Source of the DNA: Opimibacter sp041746735
GTDB taxonomy: Bacteria; Bacteroidota; Bacteroidia; Chitinophagales; Saprospiraceae
Direction of reading: 5' to 3'
NCBI GenBank assembly: GCA_041746735.1
Contig: JBGTGP010000024.1
Location: 58,694-122,693 of the forward strand
Length of the DNA stretch: 64,000 nt
This document shows positions 25,009-35,100 of this stretch, piece after piece. Under the pieces are notes generated by a model. It saw only the letters and a list, made by a program, of their open reading frames with translations. It ran no database searches and was not told the origin of the DNA. Numbering within the stretch: position 1 is the first letter of the stretch; each line of letters begins with the position of its first letter. Both the position numbers and the translations under genes were made by a program.

Positions 25009-26121
25009 TCAAAACGGGTTTTGAAGTGCAGGATCTCGAATCGAGGTGCTATCGGTAAGGGTCAAAAGGAAGGCAAGAAGATCGGATTTTTGGGTCGGCG
25101 TCAAGTTTAGCGGATACAAAAAGGCATCCTTGTTGGGAGAAAAGTGTCCTCCGCTATTATAATGCTCTATTACCTCCTCTAATGTCTGGAATCTTCCATC
25201 ATGCATATAAGGTGCTGTAAAGACCAGATTGCGGAGCGACGGGGGTTTAAACTTACCATTGTCTGAAGCAATGCCTGTCACAGTTCCCAATCCCTTATCC
25301 GGAAAACTGAATAGATCCGTAGAAGTCTGTATTCCATTGTTGAAGTACCCGTTCGTAGCAAATAGAGGGGCATTGTGGCAATGCCCACATTCTGCGTCAG
25401 GGATAGTGGGGTCAAAGTCAAAAAACATGAGATAGCCGTTAAACTCATCTTCTTCCAGGAAGATCTCTCCCCGTGCAAACCGATCATATTTGCTGTTGCC
25501 CCCTGAAATTATACTGCGCTCAAACTGGGCAATGGCTTTTGCAGCCAGGTGACGGTCTATCCCGCCTGAGGTCTTTGTCCCAAAAGCCCGTCTGAATTCA
25601 TCCGGATAAGACGGGTGATTTCTAAGTTTTTGCTCAACCCGGGGCCAACTTTCTCCCATTTCAACGGGATCTTCAACAGGTACCAAAGCCTGTGCCTCAA
25701 GATCGGGAGCCCGGCCGTCCCAAAACAAACCGTGATAATGGAATCCAACATCTAACAGACTCATGGCACCTCTGGGTGTAGTACCGGCAATTCCTTCACT
25801 CATGGCCAGGCCGTCTGTAAAGGATTTTCCGGGCAAGTGGCAACTCGAGCAGGATATGGTACTGTCTATAGATAATATAGGGTCAAAAAAGAGTTTGCGG
25901 CCCAATCGAATGCCATCTACCGTCATTCGATTGTCCGCCGGCTGCTCCAGAGCCGGGTACCCCTCCGGGATCACCGGGAGAAACGGAACAGGTTTGTATT
26001 CGATATGAGTCAAATCTCTTCCATCCGGGGGTGTATCGATCGTATCGTGACACCCGACCCAGACCATTGTCATCAAAAGAATGGCAGACAGTATAAAGTG
26101 ACGCCTGATTTCAAAAATCAT
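25009..26121 (-). CDS. Diheme cytochrome c peroxidase-family lipoprotein (MbnH-like)
   Basis: A 370-residue protein of the bacterial diheme peroxidase/MauG/MbnH superfamily. It has an N-terminal lipobox (MVWVGC, Cys24), so it is probably lipid-anchored in the periplasm or outer membrane. Two c-type heme sites are clear, CSSCH at 91-95 and CGHCH at 245-249. The LFWDGRAPDLEAQA segment between them and the late YMHDGRFQTLEEVIEHY are family signatures. It lies 15 bp downstream of an MbnP-like gene on the same strand. In the known MbnH/MbnP pair of methanotrophs the enzyme oxidises a Trp of MbnP to kynurenine, creating a copper site. The same role here is inference from the pairing. Confidence 0.88.
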   Translation of the reverse strand: MIFEIRRHFILSAILLMTMVWVGCHDTIDTPPDGRDLTHIEYKPVPFLPVIPEGYPALEQPADNRMTVDGIRLGRKLFFDPILSIDSTISCSSCHLPGKSFTDGLAMSEGIAGTTPRGAMSLLDVGFHYHGLFWDGRAPDLEAQALVPVEDPVEMGESWPRVEQKLRNHPSYPDEFRRAFGTKTSGGIDRHLAAKAIAQFERSIISGGNSKYDRFARGEIFLEEDEFNGYLMFFDFDPTIPDAECGHCHNAPLFATNGYFNNGIQTSTDLFSFPDKGLGTVTGIASDNGKFKPPSLRNLVFTAPYMHDGRFQTLEEVIEHYNSGGHFSPNKDAFLYPLNLTPTQKSDLLAFLLTLTDSTSIRDPALQNPF

Positions 26122-26136
26122 GTGCCAAAAATAAGG

Positions 26137-26877
26137 CTATTGCAGCAATACAACAGCGTTACCGAGATTATTGACCAGTTTGAGGATTTGCTCGGTATCC
26201 TCCGGATTATGATTCTGGGGATTCGATTTGATATCGATTCCTTCTAATAGCTTTTTATAGTCCAGGTGAATCGTCAGATCGGTTACTCTGCCGTCCTCAA
26301 TCGTCAGAGGCAAGGTGCCCTCCAATATCCGGTACAACGGGTTGGAGCCGGTATGAAAGACAAAACCTGTATCAAAAAGACCACTACCCAGTGTATCCAT
26401 TCGCCCTTCGACTTTCATAAAAATGTAACTACTCCACGGCAACCAGTAATACCCTGTTTTGCTAAGCGGACTGGAGGATACAAAATCAGCGGGTTTTTTA
26501 GCATTGAGATCAGCCGGCAATCCAACTCCAAACCGAATACCCTCATACGTTCGCGCCGGTATATTGCGTATCGTCAGTGTATACCCGTCAGTAGCTTTTG
26601 CAAGTTCATCAAAACTCAAGTCAATGAGCTCTACATCAGACAAATTTTCGGTAGCGGTACCATGTAGCAATTGCAAATCAGCCAGAAGCATACTCAGATG
26701 GGTAAACTGTACCTGTTGAACTCCATCAAATGCGCGTGTACTGAAGGTGGGAAGCACTTCTCCGTCATAAACGGCTTTGAAGTGGAGGGTCAGTTGACCT
26801 TCTTTATCATCCTTACATCCTGAACCCAAAAAAAGTGAACTAAAAAGCAAAAGTGTCATTACGTACTTCATACTCAT
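26137..26877 (-). CDS. MbnP-family lipoprotein (putative copper-binding partner)
   Basis: A 246-residue lipoprotein with lipobox LGSGC (Cys21). The body follows the MbnP family pattern: GQLTLHFKAVYDG at the start, VQFTHLSMLLADLQL in the first third, and DLSFDEL, then FGVGLPADLNAKKPADF. The aromatic motif GYYWLPWSSYIFMKVEGR contains the candidate Trp residues for post-translational oxidation, and the C-terminal VTDLTIHLDYKKLLEGID closes it. It lies between a divergent MbnP-like gene (61 bp upstream) and the MbnH-like peroxidase (15 bp downstream). Copper acquisition is the family's known role in methanotrophs; it has not been shown for this lineage. Confidence 0.8.
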   Translation of the reverse strand: MSMKYVMTLLLFSSLFLGSGCKDDKEGQLTLHFKAVYDGEVLPTFSTRAFDGVQQVQFTHLSMLLADLQLLHGTATENLSDVELIDLSFDELAKATDGYTLTIRNIPARTYEGIRFGVGLPADLNAKKPADFVSSSPLSKTGYYWLPWSSYIFMKVEGRMDTLGSGLFDTGFVFHTGSNPLYRILEGTLPLTIEDGRVTDLTIHLDYKKLLEGIDIKSNPQNHNPEDTEQILKLVNNLGNAVVLLQ

Positions 26878-26938
26878 TTCTATTTAAGTTCTGTATTCCC
26901 AAACGTTGGGTATGCATTGATTGTTTCGGCGGGTGACT

Positions 26939-27757
26939 TCAAGGGGTTTGGAATACTCCATTATCGAAATTCTGTCTCAGCGAAATTCCAAAAGATGCAG
27001 GATCGGTGCCGTCAGCATCCTTCCACCAGATACTATAATCTATTGTCAAGCGGAGCTGAGTATCAAAACCTTTTACCATGTCCAGTTGCAGTTCAACGGA
27101 GGCGAGAAGGACATCCTGTATATAGATCGTATCCAGTTGATCCGCGTTGATATCCGGTTGGATCACCATCCTGATACTGGCCAAAGCCGCTTCTTCCGGA
27201 TCCCATAATGGGCTTGACTTTGTGATCTGTGTGGGCGCTGACGCGGTCTCCAGGAGACAACTGTACTCCACCGGAGTCCCAACATACATATAATTAGTAG
27301 CGATCTGACGGGCTTTTTGGACCGTGCCCAAGGTGTAGGTAAATTGCCGGGCATCTACAAGGAGAATATCAGGGGTATACCGGAAAGTGAAATCTTCACA
27401 AGGCATTGACATACTGTCAACTGTAAAGACCTCACCTTCCTGGGTACTCCATGACCAGGAAGTCAGGAGGAGTTTCAGGTCAGTAATCCTGTATGGCCGC
27501 TGTCCGGCATCATAGAGGGTATCAGTCGTGGAGAAATTGCGGTCTCCCCATTTTTGGGTCAAAATGAGTTGCATGGATGGATAGGTACAACAGTCCCTAC
27601 AGGCCCGGTCAGCCTCCAGATCGAAATTCTTACCTTCAATATCCAGACATCCTTCTGTCCGGGAGATACAGCCTGAGCACCAGACCAGCACACCCATGAA
27701 ACAGAGGCAGATGATCCGGAAATCAGGTCTGAAGATGTTTTTGATGATCTGCCACAA
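26939..27757 (-). CDS. Divergent MbnP-like lipoprotein
   Basis: A lipoprotein of about 272 residues if started at TTG 27757, which gives a good signal (KNIFRPDFR, then IICLCFMGVLVWCSGC). The ATG at 27697 would leave almost no basic n-region. Either start makes it overlap or adjoin the end of the exonuclease gene. After the anchor come several Cys (GCLDIEG, RACRDCC), then YRITDLKLLLTSWSW, matching the VQFTHLSMLLADLQL region of the next gene. The end (LRLTIDYSIWW, ISLRQNFDNGVFQ) matches the end of that MbnP protein (LTIHLDYKKLL, LKLVNNLGNAVVL). It lacks the YYWLPWSSY.F motif. It therefore looks like a diverged paralogue with altered chemistry. Similarity was judged by eye. Confidence 0.55.
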   Translation of the reverse strand: MWQIIKNIFRPDFRIICLCFMGVLVWCSGCISRTEGCLDIEGKNFDLEADRACRDCCTYPSMQLILTQKWGDRNFSTTDTLYDAGQRPYRITDLKLLLTSWSWSTQEGEVFTVDSMSMPCEDFTFRYTPDILLVDARQFTYTLGTVQKARQIATNYMYVGTPVEYSCLLETASAPTQITKSSPLWDPEEAALASIRMVIQPDINADQLDTIYIQDVLLASVELQLDMVKGFDTQLRLTIDYSIWWKDADGTDPASFGISLRQNFDNGVFQTP

Positions 27758-28544
27758 GTTGCTTGATGATTTTTTTAACCTGATGTGAAAACTCCTTCTG
27801 CAACATCCAGTGGTAATACTGCTGGTCCTGATGCAGCACCTCAGCCGCAGGTCGCCCCATATATTTTCCAAAATTAAAGACCACAACTCCATTATGATCA
27901 TACTTCAACCGCTGGGTAGCATCCAGCATACGCTGGTCATTGGTAAACGCATCCAGTGCTATGACATTGTTCTGAATAGGTGCCAGCAAAGATTCACCTT
28001 CCTCCGGTATGAAATCTACGTTTTCATATTTACGAAGCTGACCATCCAGCACGGCAACTGTAGTTCTGACATCTTCCATGGCATCATGGGCGTTCTCCAG
28101 CGTTTTCTGACAATAAAACTGATACGCAGCGGCCAGGGTCCGGGGTTCCATTTTATAGAAAATACGCTGAACATCTATCGTCCGACGTTGATCCGTATCA
28201 AAATCGATTCCCACTCTGGCAAATTCTTCCATCAATACCGGAATATCAAACCGATTGGAATTATAGCCCGCGAGATCTGCATCTCCTATGAAATCAAAAA
28301 TTTCCCTGGCCACCTCTTTAAAAGAAGGCTGTTGGGCTACATCTTCAGGCCGAATACCATGCACAGCTATTGCTTCCTCCGAAATGGGAATTCCGGGATT
28401 GATCAGGTACGTCCTTTCTTCCGGTGGAGCACCATCCTGATGGTACCGGATCATCGCCAGTTGGATGATCCGGTCCCGGATGACATTGAGTCCGGTAGAT
28501 TCGATATCGAAAAAAATCAGATTACGGTCAAGTTGAAGATTCAT
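27723..28544 (-). CDS. DnaQ-like DEDDh exonuclease (DNA polymerase III epsilon type)
   Basis: A 273-residue exonuclease. Acidic motif I is FFDIESTGLN at residues ~11-20; motif II is in GYNSNRFDIPVLMEEF near residue 95; motif III is the HDAMEDVRTT block near 152-161. This is the DEDDh catalytic set of proofreading-type exonucleases. A C-terminal extension of about 90 residues (VVFNFGKYMGRPAAEVLHQDQQYYHWML) contains a short domain often fused to such exonucleases in Bacteroidota. It heads the minus-strand unit and its 3' end overlaps the start of the MbnP-like gene. The link between DNA repair and that cassette is probably only transcriptional. Confidence 0.85.
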   Translation of the reverse strand: MNLQLDRNLIFFDIESTGLNVIRDRIIQLAMIRYHQDGAPPEERTYLINPGIPISEEAIAVHGIRPEDVAQQPSFKEVAREIFDFIGDADLAGYNSNRFDIPVLMEEFARVGIDFDTDQRRTIDVQRIFYKMEPRTLAAAYQFYCQKTLENAHDAMEDVRTTVAVLDGQLRKYENVDFIPEEGESLLAPIQNNVIALDAFTNDQRMLDATQRLKYDHNGVVVFNFGKYMGRPAAEVLHQDQQYYHWMLQKEFSHQVKKIIKQLVADHQKHLQT

Positions 28545-28673
28545 GCCCCGAAGGTATTGAAAGGGTGGTGAAGGCCGGATTGGCAGGACAAAGAAACATG
28601 AATTTCACAGAATCCTTTCCGTTGGCATCCATTTACTGACCGGAAGTGCACATAAGGGCTGACAATGGTTTAA

Positions 28674-28681
28674 TATCTTTG
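28674..28681 (+). promoter_or_regulatory. TAnnTTTG -7 box for the first FG-GAP/UnbV gene
   Basis: TATCTTTG is an exact match, 39 nt before ATG 28721. The longer in-frame start at 28646 lies upstream of it and is rejected. Confidence 0.65.
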
Positions 28682-28720
28682 CGCCATCATTATATCGTAG
28701 ATTCTGATACAGCGCTTCAC

Positions 28721-31700
28721 ATGATCGTACTTTCTCCCACCAAATTCCAGGCTCGTTTTCTCCGTTTCCTATTTCTTCTTTCCTTGTTTGCCTGCAAGAA
28801 ACAGCCACCCAACACCACATCATCCACTGCACCGGATCAAGTGGTGGATGCCAGGTTCACCTTACTCTCTGCGGAAGAAACGGGCATTGATTTCAGCAAT
28901 GAGATCATCGAAAACTTTGAATTGAACTTCTATACGTACGAATATCTCTACAATGGGTGTGGTGTAGCGGTGGGTGATATCAATGGGGACAGTCTGCCGG
29001 ATATTTACTTTGGGTCGACAGTTGGATCAAACAGATTGTATCTCAATCTCGGCAACATGCAATTTGAGGATATCACAGAAGCAGCGGGTGTAGGGCTTGC
29101 CGATGGATTTAAGACTGGCGTCACCATGGCGGACGTCAATGGTGACGGACGTCTGGACATTTATGTCTGCCGGACCAGCAAACAAGATGATGGTAAAAAA
29201 TCGGATGTCCTGTTTATCAATATGGGCAACCGAATTCACAATGGAATTTCACGACCCTGGTTTGAAGATCAAACCCGCCAACGAGGACTGGCCGACAATT
29301 CGAATACGAATCATGCCTGCTTCTTTGATTTTGATATGGACGGCGATCTTGATATGTTTCAACTCAATCATCGCATTGGTTTTGCCGAAGCTACACAGAT
29401 GCGTTTGCGCCAGGAGTTAGACGGATCCATTTCCCGGATCACGACACCGCTTACTCCATTTGAATCCAACAAACTTTATCGGAATGACAATGGTGTATTC
29501 AAAGACATAACAGAGCAGGCTGGATTGACCAATTCTGCTTTTGGCCTGAGTGCTACCGTGACAGATCTCAATGGGGATGGTTGGCCGGACATCTATGTGG
29601 CAAATGACTATATAGAGCCCGATCATATTTATATAAACAACCAAAGAGGTGGATTTACGGACATGTTTAGCTCCTTTGTTCGGGTCACCAGCCAGAACAG
29701 TATGGGGGCCGATATAGGAGATATCAACAATGACGGGCTGGTGGATATTGTGGTACTCGACATGAAAGCTGAAGACCCATTTCGGTATAAAGAACTGATG
29801 CATATTATGCATTATGACCGGTATAACCTCCTTGTAACGTATGGATACGGACGGCAGCCCGGTCGAAATGTGCTGCAGTTAAATAATGGAAATAACACCT
29901 TCTCCGAGATCGGCCAGTATGCCGGTATTGCGGCTACCGATTGGAGTTGGGGCGCGCTCTTTGCGGACTTTGACAATGATGGCTGGAAAGACCTGTACAT
30001 TGCCAATGGATACAGAAAGGACATCACCAATCTGGATTACATGAACTATTTCCGGGATTCGATCGACCGAACCGGTGGACTTACGCAGGAACGCTTTCCT
30101 GATTTCCAGCGATTCCTTGACTATATTCCGGAACAAAAACTACCTAACTACCTCTACCTCAATACCGGCAAACTCTCCTTTATCAATGCCACATCGGCTG
30201 CAGGGATGGCCCAGCCCACATTTTCTAATGGCGCTGCATATGCGGATCTGGACCTGGATGGAGATCTGGATCTCATCGTCAACAACATTGAAGATCGCGC
30301 TTTTGTGTATCGCAATGATATTACCGGCCGTCATTGGCTGCAAATCAAGTTGACAGGCTCGAATGGCAATACTCAGGCCATAGGCGCCTCTGCCGAACTG
30401 TACTCAGGTGATGTGTATCAACACGCCCTCCTGATGTCGAATAAAGGATTTCTTTCCAGTTCTGAACCTGTAATTCATTTTGGACTTGGTATGTCTTCCA
30501 AAATTGACTCGGTCATATTGACCTGGCCGGATGGCGGTAAAGAAATCAAATATAATGTTACGCCCGATCAACGTATTTACTGGAAGAAAGGAGATGGCGC
30601 AACCTACAAGATCAAGGGAAAGAAGGATGAATCCCCGCTGTTTGTATCGGCCCCGACTAAATTAACCTGGACCCACCAGGAAGAACCCTTTGTGGATTTT
30701 AAAAGGGAACGACTCCTTCCTTATGCCCTGTCGTCGGAAGGACCTTGCCTGGCTGTAGGCGATGTAAACGGAGATGGCCTTGAAGATATTTTTGCCGGCA
30801 ACGGAAGTGGGTATACCTCCGCCATGTTGATTCAAAATTCCTCAGGCGCTTTTCAGTCGCTCCTCTCCGAAGCGTTTCGGATCGATTCAGTGTATGAGGA
30901 TTGTGCCGTCCTGCTCGAAGATGTGGACGGGGATGGAGATCTGGACCTGATCGTGGGTTCCGGCGGAAATGCCGCGGCTGTCAACAGTCCCGAATATATG
31001 ACTCGCCTGTACCTGAATGATGGTAAAGGAGTCTTCACCCGTTCCAGCAGTTTTCCTGTTATTCGTACGAATGCTGGTGCCGTATTGGCGCTGGACTATG
31101 ACCAGGATGGCGATAAAGATTTGTTGATCGCCGGCAAATGTACCCCGGGCGCATTTCCCAAAGCGCCTAAAAGCTATTTGCTGCGTAATGACAATGGCAA
31201 GTTTACTGATGTTACGCGGGAGGTCTTCCCTGAGTTGGAAGAACTGGGTATGATCTCTGCTGTCGTCAGTGGTGACCTGAACCAAGACGGCAAACCTGAG
31301 ATCATATTCGCCGGAGATTGGATGCCGGTCTCTGTTTTTTCGTGGAATGGAAAGAAATTTGAAAATCAAACCTCGTCATACGGTTTGTCGCAAACTGCGG
31401 GTTGGTGGAAATCTCTTGAACTTGTTGATATCGATGGTGATGGCGATCTGGATCTTATCGCAGGCAATATGGGTCTCAATCACAGACTCCGTGCGACCAT
31501 ACAGGAACCTGTCACACTGGTCACCAAAGATTTTGATGAAAATGGGTCCCTGGATCCCATCATGTGCTTTTACCACAATGGAAAAATGTATCCGTACGCC
31601 GGCCGCGACGCTCTCATAGGACAGATTCCGGCATTGAAAAAGAAATTCAGCCGCTATGCGCCTTATGCCCGGGCTACCCTTCAGGATATATTCAGTCCTG

Positions 31701-32128
31701 AGGAGTTGAAGGGAAGTCAATATCTTTTTACCCATACCTTCGAGACCACAGTATGGATGAATGAAAACGGGACATTTGTTGCCAGACCGCTACCCTATCA
31801 GGTCCAGTTGGCTCCTGTGTATGGCATCATCGTCAGGGATTTTAATCACGATGGCCTATCCGATATCCTGATGGCGGGCAATTTTTTATATGCTGAAACA
31901 GAGACAGGTGAAATCAATGCCGGCAATGGTGTCCTGCTCTTACAACAACCTGACAAGTCATTCCGGTATGTACCGAACCAGCATCATGGTTTTTGGGCAC
32001 AAAATGAAGTTCGCACACTCATGCCGTTACGATTAGCTTCTGGTGAGGACGCTATTGTTACAGGGAATAACCAGGGAAAGATTGAAATCCATATTCGGAC
32101 CTCTGTTGGTTCGGCCATTGTACAATAA
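28721..32128 (+). CDS. FG-GAP repeat / ASPIC-UnbV (CRTAC1-like) lipoprotein, paralogue 1
   Basis: A 1,135-residue lipoprotein (FLFLLSLFAC lipobox near residue 24). The body is two seven-bladed-propeller-like halves of FG-GAP/VCBS repeats carrying calcium loops of the DxNxDGxxD type (DINGDSLPD, DVNGDGRLD, DLNGDGWPD, DVDGDGDLD, DLNQDGKPE and others). They flank an ASPIC/UnbV domain at about residues 537-623 (HWLQIKLTGSNG, GFLSSSEPVIHFGLG, VILTWPDGGKE). This CRTAC1-like layout is common in surface-exposed Bacteroidota lipoproteins. It is the first of three tandem paralogues that align along their length, 28 bp before the second. The function is unknown; extracellular binding to polymers or other proteins is likely. 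Confidence 0.85.
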   Translation: MIVLSPTKFQARFLRFLFLLSLFACKKQPPNTTSSTAPDQVVDARFTLLSAEETGIDFSNEIIENFELNFYTYEYLYNGCGVAVGDINGDSLPDIYFGSTVGSNRLYLNLGNMQFEDITEAAGVGLADGFKTGVTMADVNGDGRLDIYVCRTSKQDDGKKSDVLFINMGNRIHNGISRPWFEDQTRQRGLADNSNTNHACFFDFDMDGDLDMFQLNHRIGFAEATQMRLRQELDGSISRITTPLTPFESNKLYRNDNGVFKDITEQAGLTNSAFGLSATVTDLNGDGWPDIYVANDYIEPDHIYINNQRGGFTDMFSSFVRVTSQNSMGADIGDINNDGLVDIVVLDMKAEDPFRYKELMHIMHYDRYNLLVTYGYGRQPGRNVLQLNNGNNTFSEIGQYAGIAATDWSWGALFADFDNDGWKDLYIANGYRKDITNLDYMNYFRDSIDRTGGLTQERFPDFQRFLDYIPEQKLPNYLYLNTGKLSFINATSAAGMAQPTFSNGAAYADLDLDGDLDLIVNNIEDRAFVYRNDITGRHWLQIKLTGSNGNTQAIGASAELYSGDVYQHALLMSNKGFLSSSEPVIHFGLGMSSKIDSVILTWPDGGKEIKYNVTPDQRIYWKKGDGATYKIKGKKDESPLFVSAPTKLTWTHQEEPFVDFKRERLLPYALSSEGPCLAVGDVNGDGLEDIFAGNGSGYTSAMLIQNSSGAFQSLLSEAFRIDSVYEDCAVLLEDVDGDGDLDLIVGSGGNAAAVNSPEYMTRLYLNDGKGVFTRSSSFPVIRTNAGAVLALDYDQDGDKDLLIAGKCTPGAFPKAPKSYLLRNDNGKFTDVTREVFPELEELGMISAVVSGDLNQDGKPEIIFAGDWMPVSVFSWNGKKFENQTSSYGLSQTAGWWKSLELVDIDGDGDLDLIAGNMGLNHRLRATIQEPVTLVTKDFDENGSLDPIMCFYHNGKMYPYAGRDALIGQIPALKKKFSRYAPYARATLQDIFSPEELKGSQYLFTHTFETTVWMNENGTFVARPLPYQVQLAPVYGIIVRDFNHDGLSDILMAGNFLYAETETGEINAGNGVLLLQQPDKSFRYVPNQHHGFWAQNEVRTLMPLRLASGEDAIVTGNNQGKIEIHIRTSVGSAIVQ

Positions 32129-32156
32129 ATACAGATAGGTCAAAGACCACATCCTT

Positions 32157-35100
32157 ATGAAAAAACAACGTTCTTATTTTTACAATACCATTGGTATCCT
32201 TTTGTCTTTACTGGCAATGCAATGCAGTTCTGATTCCACAAAGGATAATCCAGAAGAAGTGGAGTCCAATGCTCCCACTCAGCTGGTTGATGCGCGTTTT
32301 ACGCTACTATCTCCTGATGATACCGGTGTTCGGTTTTCCAACCAGTTTGTCGAAAATTATAATTACAATGTCTTCAACCATGAGTATCTCTACAACGGGT
32401 GCGGGGTGGCCGCTGGAGATGTCAATGAAGACGGATTACCGGATCTCTATTTTTCTTCGGCATTCGGCCCAAACCGTTTGTACATCAATCTGGGAAATAT
32501 GAAGTTTGTTGATGTGACAGCTACTGCTGGTGTTGCAGCCGCAGATGGCTATAAAACCGGTGTCACTATGGCCGATGTCAACGGAGACGGAAAGATGGAC
32601 CTGTATAGTTGCAGGACGAGTAAAGATGATGATGGAAAAAAAGATGATTTCTTGTTTATTCATGTTCGTTATGTAACAGAGAACGGCGTTAAAATCCCGG
32701 TTTTTGAAGAACGGGCTGCGCAAATGGGACTCCGGGATAATAGTAATACCAATCATGCTGTATTCTTTGATTTTGATCGGGACGGGGACCTTGATCTCTT
32801 TCTGCTTAACCATCGCATCGGTTTTGATGACGCTGAAAAGATTCGGGTACTGGAGGGGCCTGATGGAGCATTGACCCGGATCAAAGCACCTCAAACCCCT
32901 TTCGAATCCAACCGGTTGTACCGTAACGATAACGGAAGATTTACAGATATTACAGAAAAGGCCGGATTAATCAATTCTGCTTTTGGCCTCAGTGCAACGG
33001 CTGTGGATATCAATCAGGATGGGTGGCTGGACCTGTATGTGGCGAATGACTTCATCGAGCCGGATCATATCTATATCAACAACCGCAATGGCACATTTAC
33101 AGATCAGTATGACACATATCTGAAACACTCCAGCCTGTTTAGCATGGGCGCCGATGTGGCGGATTTCAATAATGATGGATGGGTGGATATCATCGTGGTC
33201 GACATGAAGCCGGATGACCCTATCCGCTATAAGGAACTCAACAATGCCATGCGGTATGACCGCTACAATCTTTTGGTTCAGTATGGGTACGGACGTCAAG
33301 CCTCACGGAATGTACTTCAGCTCAACAATGGCAACAATACATTTAGTGAGATCGGACAATTTGCCGGTGTAGCTGCTACAGACTGGAGCTGGGCCCCGCT
33401 GTTTGCTGACTTCGACAATGACGGGCTGAAAGATGTCTACATCACAAATGGATACCGCCGTGACGTCACCAATCTGGATTACATGAATTTTTTCAGAGAC
33501 TCTATCTACAGGACCGGTGGCCTCCATCCACAACGTTTTCCGGACATCAATGAAGTATTGCAGCATATCCCGGAGAAAAAACTCAGCAATTTTCTCTTTC
33601 TCAATACCGGTAAGTTGTCTTTTATTGATGGCTCAGCCGCCGCCGGCATGCAGCATCCTTCCTTTTCCAATGGCGCTGCGTATGCGGACCTTGACGGGGA
33701 TGGAGACCTGGATATCATCGTGAATAATATTGATGATCCGGCTTTCATTTATCGGAATGATATCACGGGTAAAAACTGGCTTCAGCTGGATCTCCGACAC
33801 GGAACAAATGGTTCTGTTGCGCTTGGAGGTACGGCTACGGTATATACCGGAGGTACGTTACAGCATGCTGTCTGTATGACCAACAAAGGATTTCTTTCGG
33901 CGTCTGACCCTACCCTGCATTTTGGACTTGGAACTTCAGGTAAGGTTGATTCGGTCATTGTTCGTTGGCCTGATGGCAGCCATGAAATACAACAGAATAT
34001 TACAGTCAATCAGCGGTTGCTCTGGAAGAAAGGAACAGGCGCAACATATATGCCGAAGACGAAGCCTCAGTCCACGCCATTGTTCACCCCCCAACCAGAA
34101 GCGCTTAAATGGACACATTCAGATAATGAATTTGTAGACTTCAAACGGCAACTATTACTCCCTTATATGCTATCCGCTGAAGGCCCTTGTCTGGCTGTAG
34201 GAGATGTCAACGGAGATCAGCTCGAGGATGTCTATGCCGGTAATGGCAACGGCTACCCGTCTGCGCTCTTTCTTCAAAATCCAAATGGAACGTTTACAAA
34301 AGCGGATGTTCCTGTATTTATGGTGGATACCGCGTATGAGGATTGCGGAGCGGTCCTGGCCGATTTTGACGGTGACGGTGACCTGGATCTGATGGTGATT
34401 TCCGGTGGTAATGCATACAATGCGAATGAACTGGAATACCTGACACGGTATTACACCAATGACGGCAGCGGTCGGTTTAACCGGGTAGCGACATTCCCGA
34501 TCATCCGGAGCAATGCAGGGGCTATTCATGTGGTAGATTTTGATCAGGATCAGGACCTGGATGTCATTATTGGGGGTCGGGCTATTCCCGGTTCATTTCC
34601 CCTTGCTCCCAAAAGCTATTTGCTCCAGAATGATAACGGAACGTTTAAAGATGTCACCGCCACGCTGTTTCCGGCACTTGACAATCTCGGGATGATCACG
34701 GATATTCAATCCGCTGATCTGGATGGAGATGGCACAATGGAGATCATCTTTGCAGGGGAATGGATGCCGATTACGATCTTTTCATTTGACGGAAAGTCCT
34801 TTGCAGATAGGACCACTGCATTTGGTCTCGATAAAACCAATGGATGGTGGAAAAGCATCCTCTTGGAGGATATTGACGGAGACGGGGATCTGGATCTGAT
34901 CGCCGGCAATATGGGCCTTAATCACCGATTAAAAGCGAGCACTCAGTTTCCGATCACGCTGGTATATCAGGACTTTGACGGCAACGGGTCAGTCGATCCG
35001 ATCATGTGTTACTACCATAATAAAGCGCTGTACCCCTTTGCCAGCCGGGATGCTATTATCGCCCAGATTCCCATGCTCAAGAAAAAATTTGTCCGGTATA

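Noticed and set aside
27810..28571. 253-codon plus-strand open frame opposite the DnaQ-like exonuclease
   Set aside because: It is antisense to a gene with full catalytic motifs, and its translation has no recognisable domain.
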